A program made the position numbers and the translations under genes. Source: Spirochaetia bacterium (GTDB lineage Bacteria; Spirochaetota; Spirochaetia; B11-G9). From it: 33,258 bases of DNA. The notes under the pieces are model-generated. The model was not told the DNA's origin. It did not search any database and saw nothing but the letters and a program-made list of their open reading frames with translations. The stretch covers positions 1 to 33,258 of the forward strand of contig JAQIBN010000046.1 of NCBI GenBank assembly GCA_027859095.1, in the 5' to 3' direction. The first letter of the stretch is position 1. Each line of letters begins with the position of its first letter. Below are positions 7,868 through 16,274 of this stretch, in pieces.

Positions 7868-9270
7868 ATAAGGTTTTGTATAATAATTTAGATTATTATT
7901 GCACCGTTAGCTCTAAGGGTAAGTTCATAGAAAAGAATTCTGAATATGGAATTGAAATATCACATTCCGAATATAATAATTTAAGCGATTTGACAATCGA
8001 ATTAAAAAGTGACAAATGGAAAATTCTATGGCCTAACAGAGAAGGAGAGATATTTGAAGCTTCTCAGGTTATAAAAACTATTCAAAAGTATCATATGCCA
8101 AATGGTCTTACCATATCTTATCCTGCCACAGCTTCCTGTAGGACACTGATTTTTATGGAAGAAGACGGTAGAGGGCTTGCTTTTCTTGCTCCTCCGGATG
8201 CAGAAGGAAGGGTTACCGAATTTCGTGTTTATGCAGAAGATCATAGGCATGTATTTATACAGATCAAGGGTAAGAGCAGCATATGGAACAGCATTCTTTT
8301 TGACAATATAAATGATCTTGAAAATAAAATTATAAAACTAAAAGAAACTAGTATCTGGAAAAGCCTGCCCCTTGTCACTAATAATTCAGAATACCAGGTG
8401 CAGGTTGGACTAATTGGTCCAAATGGGAAATTTGAAATCCCAGAAGACAGAGGGTTTGATGTTCTGGTTGATATTTCTGAACTTATGCAGAAAAAACTGG
8501 GAAAAGGTAATATCCTTCATGTATTCGGATACGCGTCCGGACATGATACCGGGTATCCTGACTATTCACCATCTGTTCCTCTTGGAGGAAGAAAGGCTCT
8601 TACAAAGACTATAGAGAAAATACATAAAAACGGACAAAAGGCCGTTTTCTACATGAATGGAAGAATTGCACAAAAAGAGAAAGTTGAAAAAAAATCTCTT
8701 AAAAATTCAGTATTACATGATTATAAAGGGGATGCTTTTTTAGAATACTATGAGGGGCGATCATTTTATGTCATGGATCCATCCTCCCGGGAATGGCAGG
8801 ACAGACTATTTTCAGAAGCAATGATTCTTAAAGAACTTGGAGCTGATGGTATTCAGCTGGACCAACTGGGGGGAAGAGCCGCTCTGGTTAAACCAGGAGA
8901 AATATGGGGAGACGGATATATTCAACTAATAGATAGAATCCATCAGGAAGGTCTTACTGTCTGGATCCAGGGCTTATCAGATATATATCCTGCAGACTGG
9001 TTTGAACTAACCTTTCGGAATACAGATATTCTGGAAGACGGTACAATACGGGGTGGTACACCTTTTGGAAAGCCTGACAGAAGATTATTTCAGCTTACAG
9101 TACCCAATCAGGTTTTACTTATTCCTCTTTCAAAACTGGAAAGTTCCAAAGCTCTGCAGAATAGAAATACCATAATAGATCTTGATGTAAAAAAGGGTGA
9201 ATTATTTTTATACAGCCCCTCTTCTATGGTTCAGTTGGAAAAACTTATTCAACGGGTTGTATTAAACTAG
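7864..9270 (+). CDS. DUF6259-like TIM-barrel protein, probable glycoside hydrolase
   Basis: A 468-residue protein, without a signal peptide, resembling DUF6259 and related retaining alpha-glycosidase-like barrels. Residues 1-165 form a beta-rich domain; about 175-430 looks like the barrel, with FGYASGHDTGYPDYSPS (221-237), FYMNGR (262-267), YVMDPSSREWQD (302-313) and ELGADGIQLDQLGG (324-337). Asp333 in DGIQLDQ is the likely nucleophile position. WIQGLSD at 367-373 has Gln where related barrels often carry an EG-x-x-D glutamate, so the acid/base residue may be altered; this comparison is from memory. The start is GTG at 7864, overlapping the glycosyltransferase stop by four bases (GTGA). Its place in the operon implies intracellular processing of the imported glycoside. 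Confidence 0.65.
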   Translation: MNKVLYNNLDYYCTVSSKGKFIEKNSEYGIEISHSEYNNLSDLTIELKSDKWKILWPNREGEIFEASQVIKTIQKYHMPNGLTISYPATASCRTLIFMEEDGRGLAFLAPPDAEGRVTEFRVYAEDHRHVFIQIKGKSSIWNSILFDNINDLENKIIKLKETSIWKSLPLVTNNSEYQVQVGLIGPNGKFEIPEDRGFDVLVDISELMQKKLGKGNILHVFGYASGHDTGYPDYSPSVPLGGRKALTKTIEKIHKNGQKAVFYMNGRIAQKEKVEKKSLKNSVLHDYKGDAFLEYYEGRSFYVMDPSSREWQDRLFSEAMILKELGADGIQLDQLGGRAALVKPGEIWGDGYIQLIDRIHQEGLTVWIQGLSDIYPADWFELTFRNTDILEDGTIRGGTPFGKPDRRLFQLTVPNQVLLIPLSKLESSKALQNRNTIIDLDVKKGELFLYSPSSMVQLEKLIQRVVLN

Positions 9271-9273
9271 TAA

Positions 9274-9306
9274 ATGATGCAAAAGCCGCGTTGCGGTAAG
9301 CATTAT
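9274..9306 (+). other. Two-part hairpin ahead of the binding-protein gene
   Basis: ATGATGC (9274-9280) pairs with GCATTAT (9300-9306), including one G-T pair. Inside it CCGC (9286-9289) pairs with GCGG (9293-9296) around GTT. It sits between the preceding stop and the AGGAGG at 9315, so it could protect the 5' end of a processed binding-protein message. No T-run follows, so it is not a terminator. Confidence 0.45.
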
Positions 9307-9327
9307 AAAAATATAGGAGGCTTTTCT

Positions 9328-10572
9328 ATGAGAAAAGTTCTAGTTACTTTAGTTATGTTGTCATTATTGACAACAGGTTTTTTATTCGCTGGTGGTCAGG
9401 ATGAAGTGGTGGCTGATGCTCCGACTACTCTAGTTGTTTCTTCACGGCTCTACTCTCCTGCATCGGAACAGAAATTTCTTTATGACGAAGTTTTTCCAGA
9501 GTTCGAAAAAGAGAATAATGTTGTTGTAAAGTTTGAAATTCTTGATGATACAGTACTTCTTAAAAGGGCTAAACTTCAGGCAGAAACAGGAAGAGTAACA
9601 GTAGATGTTGTTATTGCACATAATGGTGTAATGGATCAGTGGATTACTAACAAATATGTTGAAGAACTCCCGGTATCAGAGTGGAAGGGCAGAACATTTT
9701 CTGCAGCATTTATGGACAGTATCAGTTCAGGAGGCAAGACATATTTTGCTCCAGTAGGTGGCGATGTCTATCTACTTCTAGCAAATAACAAGGCTATGAA
9801 GTATCTTCCTGCCGGAACAGATGTACAGAATATTACCTGGGAACAGTATATTGACTGGGCAGTAGCTATAGCAGAAGGTGAGGGTGAAGGTAAAACTGCT
9901 GTAACAGGTGTACCTATGAAATCGTTAGTTTATATGTATGGTGGAATGTTTCTATCCTATGGTGGTGAATTCCCTGTAATCAATTCACCCGGAGCTCTTG
10001 AGGGATGGAAGCTTCTGACTAAAATGCATAAAGCCTATTCTCCTACAGTTATGACTTATGATAACGTTACAGCCCCAATGAAAAGTGGTGAAACCTGGTT
10101 GACTGTAGCCCACATGGCCAGAACAGGTGAAGCTTACAGATCAAATCCATCCAACTACGTGTTAGCTCCTGCACCTAAGGGACCCAACGGCATCGGATCA
10201 ATTGCCGGTGTCAGCGGATTTGGTGTTCCTGTAGGTGCTGAAAACAGAGAACTGGCTCTTAAATTCATTGAATTTATGACTCGACCAGAAATTGCAGTTA
10301 AGGTTGCCAGAGGAACAGGTGGATTTCTTCCTCCAATTGATGAAGCAATTGCAGTTCTTGGTGATTCTCCTGTGGATGAAGTAATTAAAAAAGGTGTTAT
10401 AGTTCTTCAGACCGGTGTCGTTTCCGGTGTTCCCGGAAGTGCTTATACTTCATGGGGTGCTGTAAAACAGGTGTATGATGATGTTTTTGCAGAGATGATT
10501 ATTGGAACAGGCGTATACGATAAAGCTCTTATAGATGCTGCTCAGGCAAAACTGGAAGCTTTGAAAAAATAA
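9328..10572 (+). CDS. Sugar ABC transporter substrate-binding protein
   Basis: A 414-residue extracellular solute-binding protein (SBP_bac_1/MalE-like). The signal peptide is MRKVLVTLVMLSLLTTGFLFA, with cleavage before GGQDE; there is no lipobox cysteine, as in many spirochaetal binding proteins with the FAGG motif. The body shows the usual features: PVGGDVYLLLANNKAMKY, TWEQYIDWA, and a C-terminal AGVSGFGVPVGAENRELALKFIEFM segment. ATG 9328 is chosen because AGGAGG lies seven bases upstream and the signal peptide begins there; the frame is open from 9274. The gene is preceded by a hairpin and followed by a strong terminator-like hairpin, which would make it the most abundant product of the operon. 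Ligand unknown; GH130 and GT4 neighbours suggest a mannose-type or related glycoside. Confidence 0.9.
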   Translation: MRKVLVTLVMLSLLTTGFLFAGGQDEVVADAPTTLVVSSRLYSPASEQKFLYDEVFPEFEKENNVVVKFEILDDTVLLKRAKLQAETGRVTVDVVIAHNGVMDQWITNKYVEELPVSEWKGRTFSAAFMDSISSGGKTYFAPVGGDVYLLLANNKAMKYLPAGTDVQNITWEQYIDWAVAIAEGEGEGKTAVTGVPMKSLVYMYGGMFLSYGGEFPVINSPGALEGWKLLTKMHKAYSPTVMTYDNVTAPMKSGETWLTVAHMARTGEAYRSNPSNYVLAPAPKGPNGIGSIAGVSGFGVPVGAENRELALKFIEFMTRPEIAVKVARGTGGFLPPIDEAIAVLGDSPVDEVIKKGVIVLQTGVVSGVPGSAYTSWGAVKQVYDDVFAEMIIGTGVYDKALIDAAQAKLEALKK

Positions 10573-10578
10573 TTAATC

Positions 10579-10604
10579 AGCGGCTGGATATCCAGCCGCT
10601 TTTT
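10579..10604 (+). terminator. Perfect palindrome with T-run behind the binding-protein gene
   Basis: AGCGGCTGGAT (10579-10589) is followed directly by its perfect reverse complement (10590-10600) and TTTT (10601-10604). It lies seven bases after the binding-protein stop and 16 before the permease start. A leaky rho-independent terminator here would lower permease relative to binding-protein expression. Confidence 0.85.
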
Positions 10605-10619
10605 CAATAGGTGTGAATT

Positions 10620-11531
10620 ATGACTATTACAAAATCACAATTATCACTTAGCAGGGAAACTAGAAAGAAGATGGTGCCATATCTGCTTATTGCACCGGTA
10701 GTTATCTATTATTCCATGTTCTGGCTGTTTCCTGTAATAAATGCAGTTAGTGAAAGTTTTAAAAATGTGGATGGGGTCTGGACATTTTCAAACTATATTC
10801 ATATTTTCAAGGATCCTGTGTTTTATACAGCCCTTTCCAATACTGCTTTTCTGGTAATATTCTCAGTAACAATTGAATTCCTTCTGGCTTTTGGTCTTGC
10901 ATTATTAATTAATAAAAAGTTTAAGGGTTCTTCCATATTCTTATTTCTGGCTATGATTCCAATGGCACTCCCTGCTGTTGCAGTAGGTGCTATGTGGTCT
11001 TCCGGCCTGGCTACAAGAGGATGGTTGAACAGTTTTTTAATGACCTTTGGATTTATTGATGATGCAAGTAAATTCCTTTTTCTTGCCGGAGGAAAGATGT
11101 CTACCCTGTGGCTTATTATAATAATAGATGCATGGACTGTGATTCCCTTTGTTATGATTATTCTCCTTGCTGGACTCCAGGGAATTGGAGAAGATGTAAG
11201 GGAAGCAGGGGCAATTTTCGGAGGAACAAAGTTCCAGATTCTACGGAAAATAACTATTCCCATGTTAAAACCAACAATAACAACCGCTATGATTCTAAGA
11301 ATAATTTCTGCCATACAAATTTGGCTGATTATTGTTATGTTATTTGGATTTAACAGATTACCGGTACTCCTCGAACAGGTTGTTCTTAACTATGATCAGC
11401 TTGGGGCGGAATATTTTGAACGAATAGGGTTAGCTCTGTCTGTCCTGGTTGCCATTATTGTATCTGCTGCTGCAATTTTGTATCTGAAAGTTTCCGGTTC
11501 ATTTGAGAAAGAGGAGAAAGAGAATGGCTAA
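10620..11531 (+). CDS. Sugar ABC transporter permease (MalF-like)
   Basis: A 303-residue inner-membrane permease with about six hydrophobic helices, starting at MVPYLLIAPVVIYYSMFW. The cytoplasmic EAA loop that docks to the ATPase is REAGAIFGGTKFQILRKITIP (about 195-215). It belongs to the MalF/UgpA half of carbohydrate-importer permeases but lacks a large MalF P2 loop. The start is ATG 10620, with GGTG a few bases upstream. Expression probably depends on read-through of the hairpin at 10579. Its last eight bases overlap the start of the second permease, implying coupled translation. Confidence 0.92.
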   Translation: MTITKSQLSLSRETRKKMVPYLLIAPVVIYYSMFWLFPVINAVSESFKNVDGVWTFSNYIHIFKDPVFYTALSNTAFLVIFSVTIEFLLAFGLALLINKKFKGSSIFLFLAMIPMALPAVAVGAMWSSGLATRGWLNSFLMTFGFIDDASKFLFLAGGKMSTLWLIIIIDAWTVIPFVMIILLAGLQGIGEDVREAGAIFGGTKFQILRKITIPMLKPTITTAMILRIISAIQIWLIIVMLFGFNRLPVLLEQVVLNYDQLGAEYFERIGLALSVLVAIIVSAAAILYLKVSGSFEKEEKENG

Positions 11532-12606
11532 TGTTCTAAAACGACAGATTCGTCGATCTGCAAAAAAAACCTCTTTGTATATAATATTGGTTGGGATAGC
11601 CTGTATTATTATTTTCCCGGTTTTCTTTCTGTTTTCTTTTTCATTTATGTCCGACTATGAAACATATTCCGAATGGCCGAAACCCCTGGTACCCTCATTT
11701 AAAGCACATTTTATGATTGATAAAGATGTGGAGGGATATCATTTGTTTATTTTTAACAAATCTGAAGATGATTTCATGCCCTTTGGTCCTCTTGTATTTA
11801 CGAATAATGAAAAGGATGTTGATAATCTTCGAAAATTTATTAAACTGCAGTCAAATTGCAAAATATCCAGTCAGCAAATTGTAGAATACCTTGAGGTTGT
11901 AGATAGTGATTCCAGAGTTGAATTCACCATTAGAAAGGATCTTCTTGCTAATTACATCCTGTTTTTTCAGGTAGTAAATGGTGCTCCAAAGGCTGTACTA
12001 AACAGCCTGATGGTTGCGGGTGCTACAATACTGATCTCTCTCACCATAGGAGGAATGGGAGGATATGCCTTTGCCCGTTATTTTTTTAAAGGGAAAAATA
12101 TTCTAAAACTGAGTGTACTCTTTGTAAGGATGTTCCCTGCAGTTTCCCTGGCAATACCTATGGTAATTATACTGGCAAAGATGGGCTTGTATGATCAACC
12201 CCTGGGACTTTCTCTTGTCTATTCAGTTGGTCAAATTTCAATGAGCATATGGATAACTGCCAGTGTTTTTATGTCTATTCCTGTGTCCCTGGAGGAGGCT
12301 GCGATGATTTTTGGTACAACAAAGGTGGGCGCTTTCTGGCATATCACTCTCCCTCTTGCCCTTCCGGGGCTTGCCGCATGTGCTATGTATTCTTTTATTG
12401 GTTCCTGGAATGAGGTAATTGCTGCTGTAGTTTTAACACAGTTTAATCCCACCTTTCCGGTAATTGTATATAAAGCACTCGTTGGATCTCAGGGACAGAT
12501 AAATTTAATAACAGCAGGAAGCGTTGCTCAGGCTGTACCTGCAATTATTTTTACATTGATAATAAGGAAATATATCATCCAGATGTGGGGTGGGGTGAAG
12601 GTTTAA
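11524..12606 (+). CDS. Sugar ABC transporter permease (MalG-like) with a large periplasmic insertion
   Basis: A 360-residue permease of the MalG/UgpE type. Its EAA loop is LEEAAMIFGTTKVGAFWHITLP, and SFIGSWNEVIAA and the short IQMWGGVKV tail are typical of the family. Usual length is about 270-300. The excess lies between helix 1 (about 18-42) and helix 2 (from about 158): residues about 60-145 form a hydrophilic domain predicted to be periplasmic, with FIFNKSEDDFMPFGPLVF and RVEFTIRKDLLANYILFF. That may contact the binding protein, as MalF's P2 loop does in the maltose system. ATG 11524 is preferred over the open frame from 11503 because GAGGAG lies seven bases upstream. Confidence 0.92.
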   Translation: MANVLKRQIRRSAKKTSLYIILVGIACIIIFPVFFLFSFSFMSDYETYSEWPKPLVPSFKAHFMIDKDVEGYHLFIFNKSEDDFMPFGPLVFTNNEKDVDNLRKFIKLQSNCKISSQQIVEYLEVVDSDSRVEFTIRKDLLANYILFFQVVNGAPKAVLNSLMVAGATILISLTIGGMGGYAFARYFFKGKNILKLSVLFVRMFPAVSLAIPMVIILAKMGLYDQPLGLSLVYSVGQISMSIWITASVFMSIPVSLEEAAMIFGTTKVGAFWHITLPLALPGLAACAMYSFIGSWNEVIAAVVLTQFNPTFPVIVYKALVGSQGQINLITAGSVAQAVPAIIFTLIIRKYIIQMWGGVKV

Positions 12607-12607
12607 C

Positions 12608-12646
12608 AGGCTGGTCGCAACTTCGTTGCTGCTCGCCAATGCAACC
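12608..12646 (+). repeat. REP-like intergenic repeat, short copy
   Basis: This element shares a 34-base block (12608-12641) with 18526-18559 on the minus strand, 30 of 34 bases identical. A hairpin GCAAC-TTC-GTTGC (12617-12629) lies in its centre. GTTGC (12625-12629) can instead pair with GCAAC at 12641-12645, so two structures exclude each other just ahead of the ATPase ribosome site. The second copy carries a 40-base insert before GCAACC. Confidence 0.7.
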
Positions 12647-12659
12647 ATAGGAGATATAA

Positions 12660-13766
12660 ATGGCTACACTGGAATTAGTAGATCTTGCAAAACGCTTTTC
12701 AAAAAAAGTTTGGGGAGTAAAGAAAATGGATCTGGAGGTAAATGAAAAAGAATTTATCGTCCTCCTTGGTCCTTCCGGTTGCGGGAAAACAACAACCATG
12801 AGAATGATTGCCGGCCTTGAAGAGGTTACAAGGGGGACAATCCTGCTTGATGGAAATGATATAACAGATATTCCTTCCAGGAACAGGGGAATAAGTATGG
12901 TTTTTCAGAACTATGCAATATGGCCACATATGAGCGTATATGAGAATATTGCTTTTTCACTAAAACTGAAAAAAATGCCTGCAGCTGAAATAAAACAGCG
13001 TGTTCAGGAGACAGCAGATATGGTAAAAATCGGAGAACTGTTGAAACGCCTTCCCGGTCAATTATCAGGAGGTCAGCAGCAGCGTGTTGCGCTGGCAAGG
13101 GCTCTTGCTGTACGGCCAAGACTGTTTCTTATGGATGAACCATTATCAAACCTGGATGCAAAACTTAGAGTCATAATGCGCACGGAATTAAAGGCTATCC
13201 ACCAGAAGACTGAAGCTACTTCTATTTTTGTAACTCATGATCAGTCAGAAGCCATGAGTATGGCTGACCGGATTGTAATTATGAAAGACGGTGTAATTGT
13301 TCAGATAGGAACACCGGATGATGTCTATTTCAGAAGCGCTAATATGTTTGTTGCCGGCTTTATTGGAACTCCTCCATCGAATTTTTTTACTGTAAAGTGT
13401 ATTTATAATAATGACAAAATTGCACTTGAACATTCCCAGTTTACCCTGGATCTCGATCCCAAAGGATTTGAGGAATTGAAAGAGTATAATGGAAAAGAGA
13501 TAGTTATTGGTGCCAGACCCGAAGATCTTCTTGTTGTTCCGGATAGTGAAGCTGTGTTTACAGAAGAGATTTTGGTGGTTGAACCCCAGGGCTCCCATCA
13601 GGTAGTTGCCCTGAATTTAAGTGAGACCATAGTAAAAATGATAGTTTCTGCTGAAGCAAAAGTAAAACCAGGGGATAATATTGGACTCAATTTTAATAGA
13701 AAGAGACTCCATTTTTTTAATAAGGAAACAGAAGACAGAATCCATCTTAAAAATGAGGTCGAATAA
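12660..13766 (+). CDS. Sugar ABC transporter ATPase (MalK/UgpC/MsmK-like)
   Basis: A 368-residue ATPase that powers a carbohydrate importer. Walker A is GPSGCGKTT (37-45), Q-loop Gln83 (VFQNYAIWPH), signature LSGGQQQR (135-142), Walker B LFLMDEP (155-161), D-loop SNLDAKL, and switch His193 (VTHD). Residues about 240-368 are the MalK-type regulatory OB/TOBE domain (GARPEDLLVVP). ATG 12660 follows AGGAG by a few bases. It lies 53 bases behind the MalG-like permease, separated by the repeat at 12608. Because the second importer at 16618-20031 has no ATPase gene, this protein may serve both systems, as MsmK does in streptococci; that is inference. Confidence 0.95.
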   Translation: MATLELVDLAKRFSKKVWGVKKMDLEVNEKEFIVLLGPSGCGKTTTMRMIAGLEEVTRGTILLDGNDITDIPSRNRGISMVFQNYAIWPHMSVYENIAFSLKLKKMPAAEIKQRVQETADMVKIGELLKRLPGQLSGGQQQRVALARALAVRPRLFLMDEPLSNLDAKLRVIMRTELKAIHQKTEATSIFVTHDQSEAMSMADRIVIMKDGVIVQIGTPDDVYFRSANMFVAGFIGTPPSNFFTVKCIYNNDKIALEHSQFTLDLDPKGFEELKEYNGKEIVIGARPEDLLVVPDSEAVFTEEILVVEPQGSHQVVALNLSETIVKMIVSAEAKVKPGDNIGLNFNRKRLHFFNKETEDRIHLKNEVE

Positions 13767-13768
13767 TA

Positions 13769-14674
13769 ATGCCCATTAAACTTAAAAGAGTATTTCCACA
13801 TCCAATCTTAAAGCCTGTGGCAGCACATAAGTGGGAAGCTGCTGCAGTATTTAACTGTGCTGCAATCTATCACTATGATCGTTTTCACCTGGTATACCGG
13901 GCTACTGATATTGATGCCAGTGGAAAGGACGGTCCATTTATCAGCAGACTTGGGCATGCAGTAAGTTCGGATGGATTACATTTCGAAAGACAAAAAAAAC
14001 CACTCCTGACAAATGAAGGGGAGCAGGAACTTCGGGGGCTGGAAGATCCCAGGATAGTAAAAATTGAAGATACATTCTATATGATGTATACAGGATACAG
14101 AGGGAAAACTCCTGGAGATTACCGTATATGTCTGGCATCTTCCATTGACCTTGTAAACTGGAAACGTCATGGAATTGTACTTGATGAGCCTAACAAAGAT
14201 GCTTCCTTATTCCCGGAAAAGATTAACGGTAGATTCTGTATGTTTCACCGAAGAGATCCTGATATCTGGATCGTATATTCGGATAACCTGAAGAGCTGGA
14301 CTGACCATACCAGGATAATGGAACCTGTTCTCTCCAGTAAGTGGGAATCAAAAAAAATAGGAATTGCCGGACCGCCTATTAAAACCAACGATGGATGGCT
14401 TTTAATCTATCATGGAGTCAGCCATAATAGTGTATACACTCTGGGTATAGCACTTCTCGATCTTTCTGATCCTTCAAAAGTACTTTTCAGACAATCAGAG
14501 CCGTTACTTGAACCGGAACTACAATGGGAAAAAGAGGGTTGTGTTCCAAATGTCGTCTTCTCTTGTGGTCAAATTGAAACCAGGGGCAGTTTATTTGTCT
14601 ACTACGCAGGTGCAGACACAGTAATTGGTGTTGCCAAAATTGATAAGAAAGATATAATTTTTAATAGATCTTGA
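13769..14674 (+). CDS. Glycoside hydrolase family 130 enzyme (mannoside phosphorylase or mannosidase)
   Basis: A 301-residue five-bladed beta-propeller enzyme of family GH130. GLEDPR (90-95) holds the catalytic Asp93. KDASLFPEKI (143-152) with HRRDP (160-164), GPP (201-203), LLIYHGV (211-217) and YYAGADTVIGVA (278-289) are family motifs. Most GH130 members are inverting phosphorylases of beta-mannosides yielding mannose 1-phosphate; some are beta-mannosidases that lack the phosphate site. The retained His160-Arg161 pair and Lys143 favour phosphorolysis, with moderate confidence. There is no signal peptide, so it acts on imported substrate in the cytoplasm. It starts two bases after the ATPase stop and is the last gene of the operon. 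Confidence 0.9.
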   Translation: MPIKLKRVFPHPILKPVAAHKWEAAAVFNCAAIYHYDRFHLVYRATDIDASGKDGPFISRLGHAVSSDGLHFERQKKPLLTNEGEQELRGLEDPRIVKIEDTFYMMYTGYRGKTPGDYRICLASSIDLVNWKRHGIVLDEPNKDASLFPEKINGRFCMFHRRDPDIWIVYSDNLKSWTDHTRIMEPVLSSKWESKKIGIAGPPIKTNDGWLLIYHGVSHNSVYTLGIALLDLSDPSKVLFRQSEPLLEPELQWEKEGCVPNVVFSCGQIETRGSLFVYYAGADTVIGVAKIDKKDIIFNRS

Positions 14675-14699
14675 CAAATATAGTATTTAAAAATATCCT
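14671..14699 (+). promoter_or_regulatory. Candidate promoter for the leader ORF and rsgA
   Basis: TTGACA (14671-14676), a 17-base spacer and TATCCT (14694-14699). The -35 overlaps the GH130 stop codon. The predicted transcript begins about 20 bases before the 19-codon ORF. Confidence 0.5.
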
Positions 14700-14728
14700 T
14701 AGTTATCAAAATTTTTCGGAGGTGCTCA

Positions 14729-14788
14729 ATGAGTGTATTTAAAATTAAATATGATTTGGTTAAGGCGTCTTTGGAAAATTATTCATAA
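14729..14788 (+). CDS. 19-residue leader-type small ORF
   Basis: ATG 14729 is preceded by GGAGGT (14718-14723) at an ideal five-base spacing and opens the 19-codon frame MSVFKIKYDLVKASLENYS, ending in TAA. A candidate promoter is correctly placed upstream. I do not recognise the peptide. It could be a leader peptide for rsgA, a small protein, or the surviving 5' end of a decayed gene: the same frame continues with sense codons broken by further stops. The 130 bases from here to rsgA hold no other gene that I can support. Confidence 0.4.
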   Translation: MSVFKIKYDLVKASLENYS

Positions 14789-14919
14789 TTTTTCGCATTA
14801 TTTATACCTACCCAATCATAAATTACCCATATCTCGAAAGTGGTTTCAAAATTGCATTTTTTTGAAAGAGTTCTGTATATCCGGCTTTGATAATTGTCGG
14901 AAGTTCAAGAGGAAGACAA

Positions 14920-15990
14920 ATGAGTTTAAATTTATATGGTTGGGATGATAATAGAAAACAGGAAATATCAGGTTTTGAAAATTCCGGTCTGGTTCCGGGC
15001 AGAATTATTTCATCATCCCGGGGAATATATTCAGTTGTAAATAAATTAGGAGAAGTCAGAGCAGAACTTTCAGGGGCATTCAGGTACAAAGCTGTTTCGA
15101 ATTTGGAATATCCCGTGGTCGGTGACTTTGTTTTAATGAGGGAGGAGCCTGAACTTTATATTGTTGATCAGGTTCTGAGCCGCAGATCACTCTTAAAGCG
15201 GAAAGCTCCTGGAGAAAGTTCAGAAGAACAGATACTTGCAGCCAACATGGATTACGTATTTCTTGTGTTTGGTATGGATGGCGGCAGGAGCTTTAATGTA
15301 AGAGCTATTGAACGATTACTGACCCTGGTTTGGGACAGCGGGGCTTCCCCTGTAATAGTGTTAAACAAAGCCGATCTCTGTGAAGATCCTGGCTTGTATC
15401 AATCTGAAGCCGATTCTGTTTCCATGGGAGTAGCTGTTATTATCAGCAGTGCCGCTACAGGTCAGGGACTTGATGATATCAGGGCTGTTCTGAAACAGGG
15501 TAAAACGGGGCTTTTCATTGGTCGCTCGGGGGTTGGCAAATCTGCTCTAACCAATGCACTCATGGAAGAACTTATCAACGAGACTGGAGATGTCAGACAT
15601 GATGACCGGAAGGGAAGGCACACCACCACAAGTAGAGATATGTTCTTACTGCCCTGGGGTGCATTGCTGATAGATACTCCTGGTATTAGAGAAATTTCCC
15701 TGACAGGGGATGTCTCAGCACTCTTTGAGACTTTTTCTGACATTAAGGAAGCTTCCAAAGGTTGCCGGTTTAATGATTGCAGCCATGACAGTGAACCTGG
15801 TTGTGCTGTTCAGGAGGCCATACAATCGGGCTTAATCTCAGAAGATCGTTACAGGAGTTATAAAAAGCATTTAAACGAAATTAAATATCAGCAGCGACGA
15901 GGTGACGCCCGTCTAGAAATGCTTGAAAGGGAAAAATGGAAGGCTATTCATAAAGAGTATAAGAATTTTGGAAGCAAAAAGGGGCAATGA
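14920..15990 (+). CDS. rsgA: Ribosome small subunit-dependent GTPase RsgA
   Basis: A 356-residue circularly permuted GTPase that checks late maturation of the 30S subunit. An N-terminal OB domain (about 20-90) precedes the permuted G motifs: NKAD (149-152, G4), SSAATG (176-181, G5), GRSGVGKS (201-208, Walker A) and DTPG (252-255, G3). The C-terminal zinc knuckle has Cys282, Cys287, His289 and Cys295. KGRHTTTSRD is switch I. Length is normal. ATG 14920 is preferred to the frame opening at 14887 because GAGGAAG lies seven bases upstream. It is a housekeeping gene, codirectional with the sugar locus but probably with its own promoter at 14671. It converges on yoeB, 20 bases away. Confidence 0.95.
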   Translation: MSLNLYGWDDNRKQEISGFENSGLVPGRIISSSRGIYSVVNKLGEVRAELSGAFRYKAVSNLEYPVVGDFVLMREEPELYIVDQVLSRRSLLKRKAPGESSEEQILAANMDYVFLVFGMDGGRSFNVRAIERLLTLVWDSGASPVIVLNKADLCEDPGLYQSEADSVSMGVAVIISSAATGQGLDDIRAVLKQGKTGLFIGRSGVGKSALTNALMEELINETGDVRHDDRKGRHTTTSRDMFLLPWGALLIDTPGIREISLTGDVSALFETFSDIKEASKGCRFNDCSHDSEPGCAVQEAIQSGLISEDRYRSYKKHLNEIKYQQRRGDARLEMLEREKWKAIHKEYKNFGSKKGQ

Positions 15991-16010
15991 GAACTTTTTG
16001 TTTTAATATA

Positions 16011-16274
16011 CTATCTGTAATGGTACCTGCATGAAAGAATTGTAAGCCGGTTATCATTATCTGCATATATCAGGTGGTTAGATTCATCGATCCGCCTGGA
16101 CCAAAATCCTGATAGATTTTCCTGTAAGGGTTCTGGTTTTCCGATTCCCTCGAAGGGGTCTGTTTTTGTAGCAGAAATAAGCTTATTAATTCGTTTCAAG
16201 GTCTTTTTATCCTGACTCTGCCAGTAGATATAATCTGTCCATGCATCTTTAGTCCAGGATAATATTTCAATCAT
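16011..16274 (-). CDS. yoeB: YoeB-family mRNA interferase toxin
   Basis: An 87-residue Txe/YoeB toxin of the RelE fold, which cleaves mRNA at the ribosomal A site. Expected catalytic residues are present: Glu48 in GIGKPEPL, Arg60/Arg61 in GFWSRRID, and the C-terminal CRYHYR with His85. SWTKDAWTDYIYWQSQDKK is the typical N-terminus. It is encoded downstream of its antitoxin with an eight-base overlap (16267-16274), the usual order for yefM-yoeB. Nothing suggests inactivation. Confidence 0.94.
   Translation of the reverse strand: MIEILSWTKDAWTDYIYWQSQDKKTLKRINKLISATKTDPFEGIGKPEPLQENLSGFWSRRIDESNHLIYADNDNRLTILSCRYHYR

Noticed and set aside
10823-11314. 163-codon minus-strand open frame opposite the MalF-like permease
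   Set aside because: Antisense shadow of a strongly supported permease; composition mirrors its hydrophobic codons and no ribosome site or family motif is present.
13245-13598. 117-codon minus-strand open frame opposite the ATPase gene
   Set aside because: Antisense shadow within the MalK-type C-terminal domain; no supporting signals.
14733-14948. 71-codon plus-strand frame between the GH130 gene and rsgA
   Set aside because: It overlaps the rsgA start, has no ribosome site of its own, and its composition looks like random AT-rich sequence. The 19-codon frame at 14729 has far better signals.
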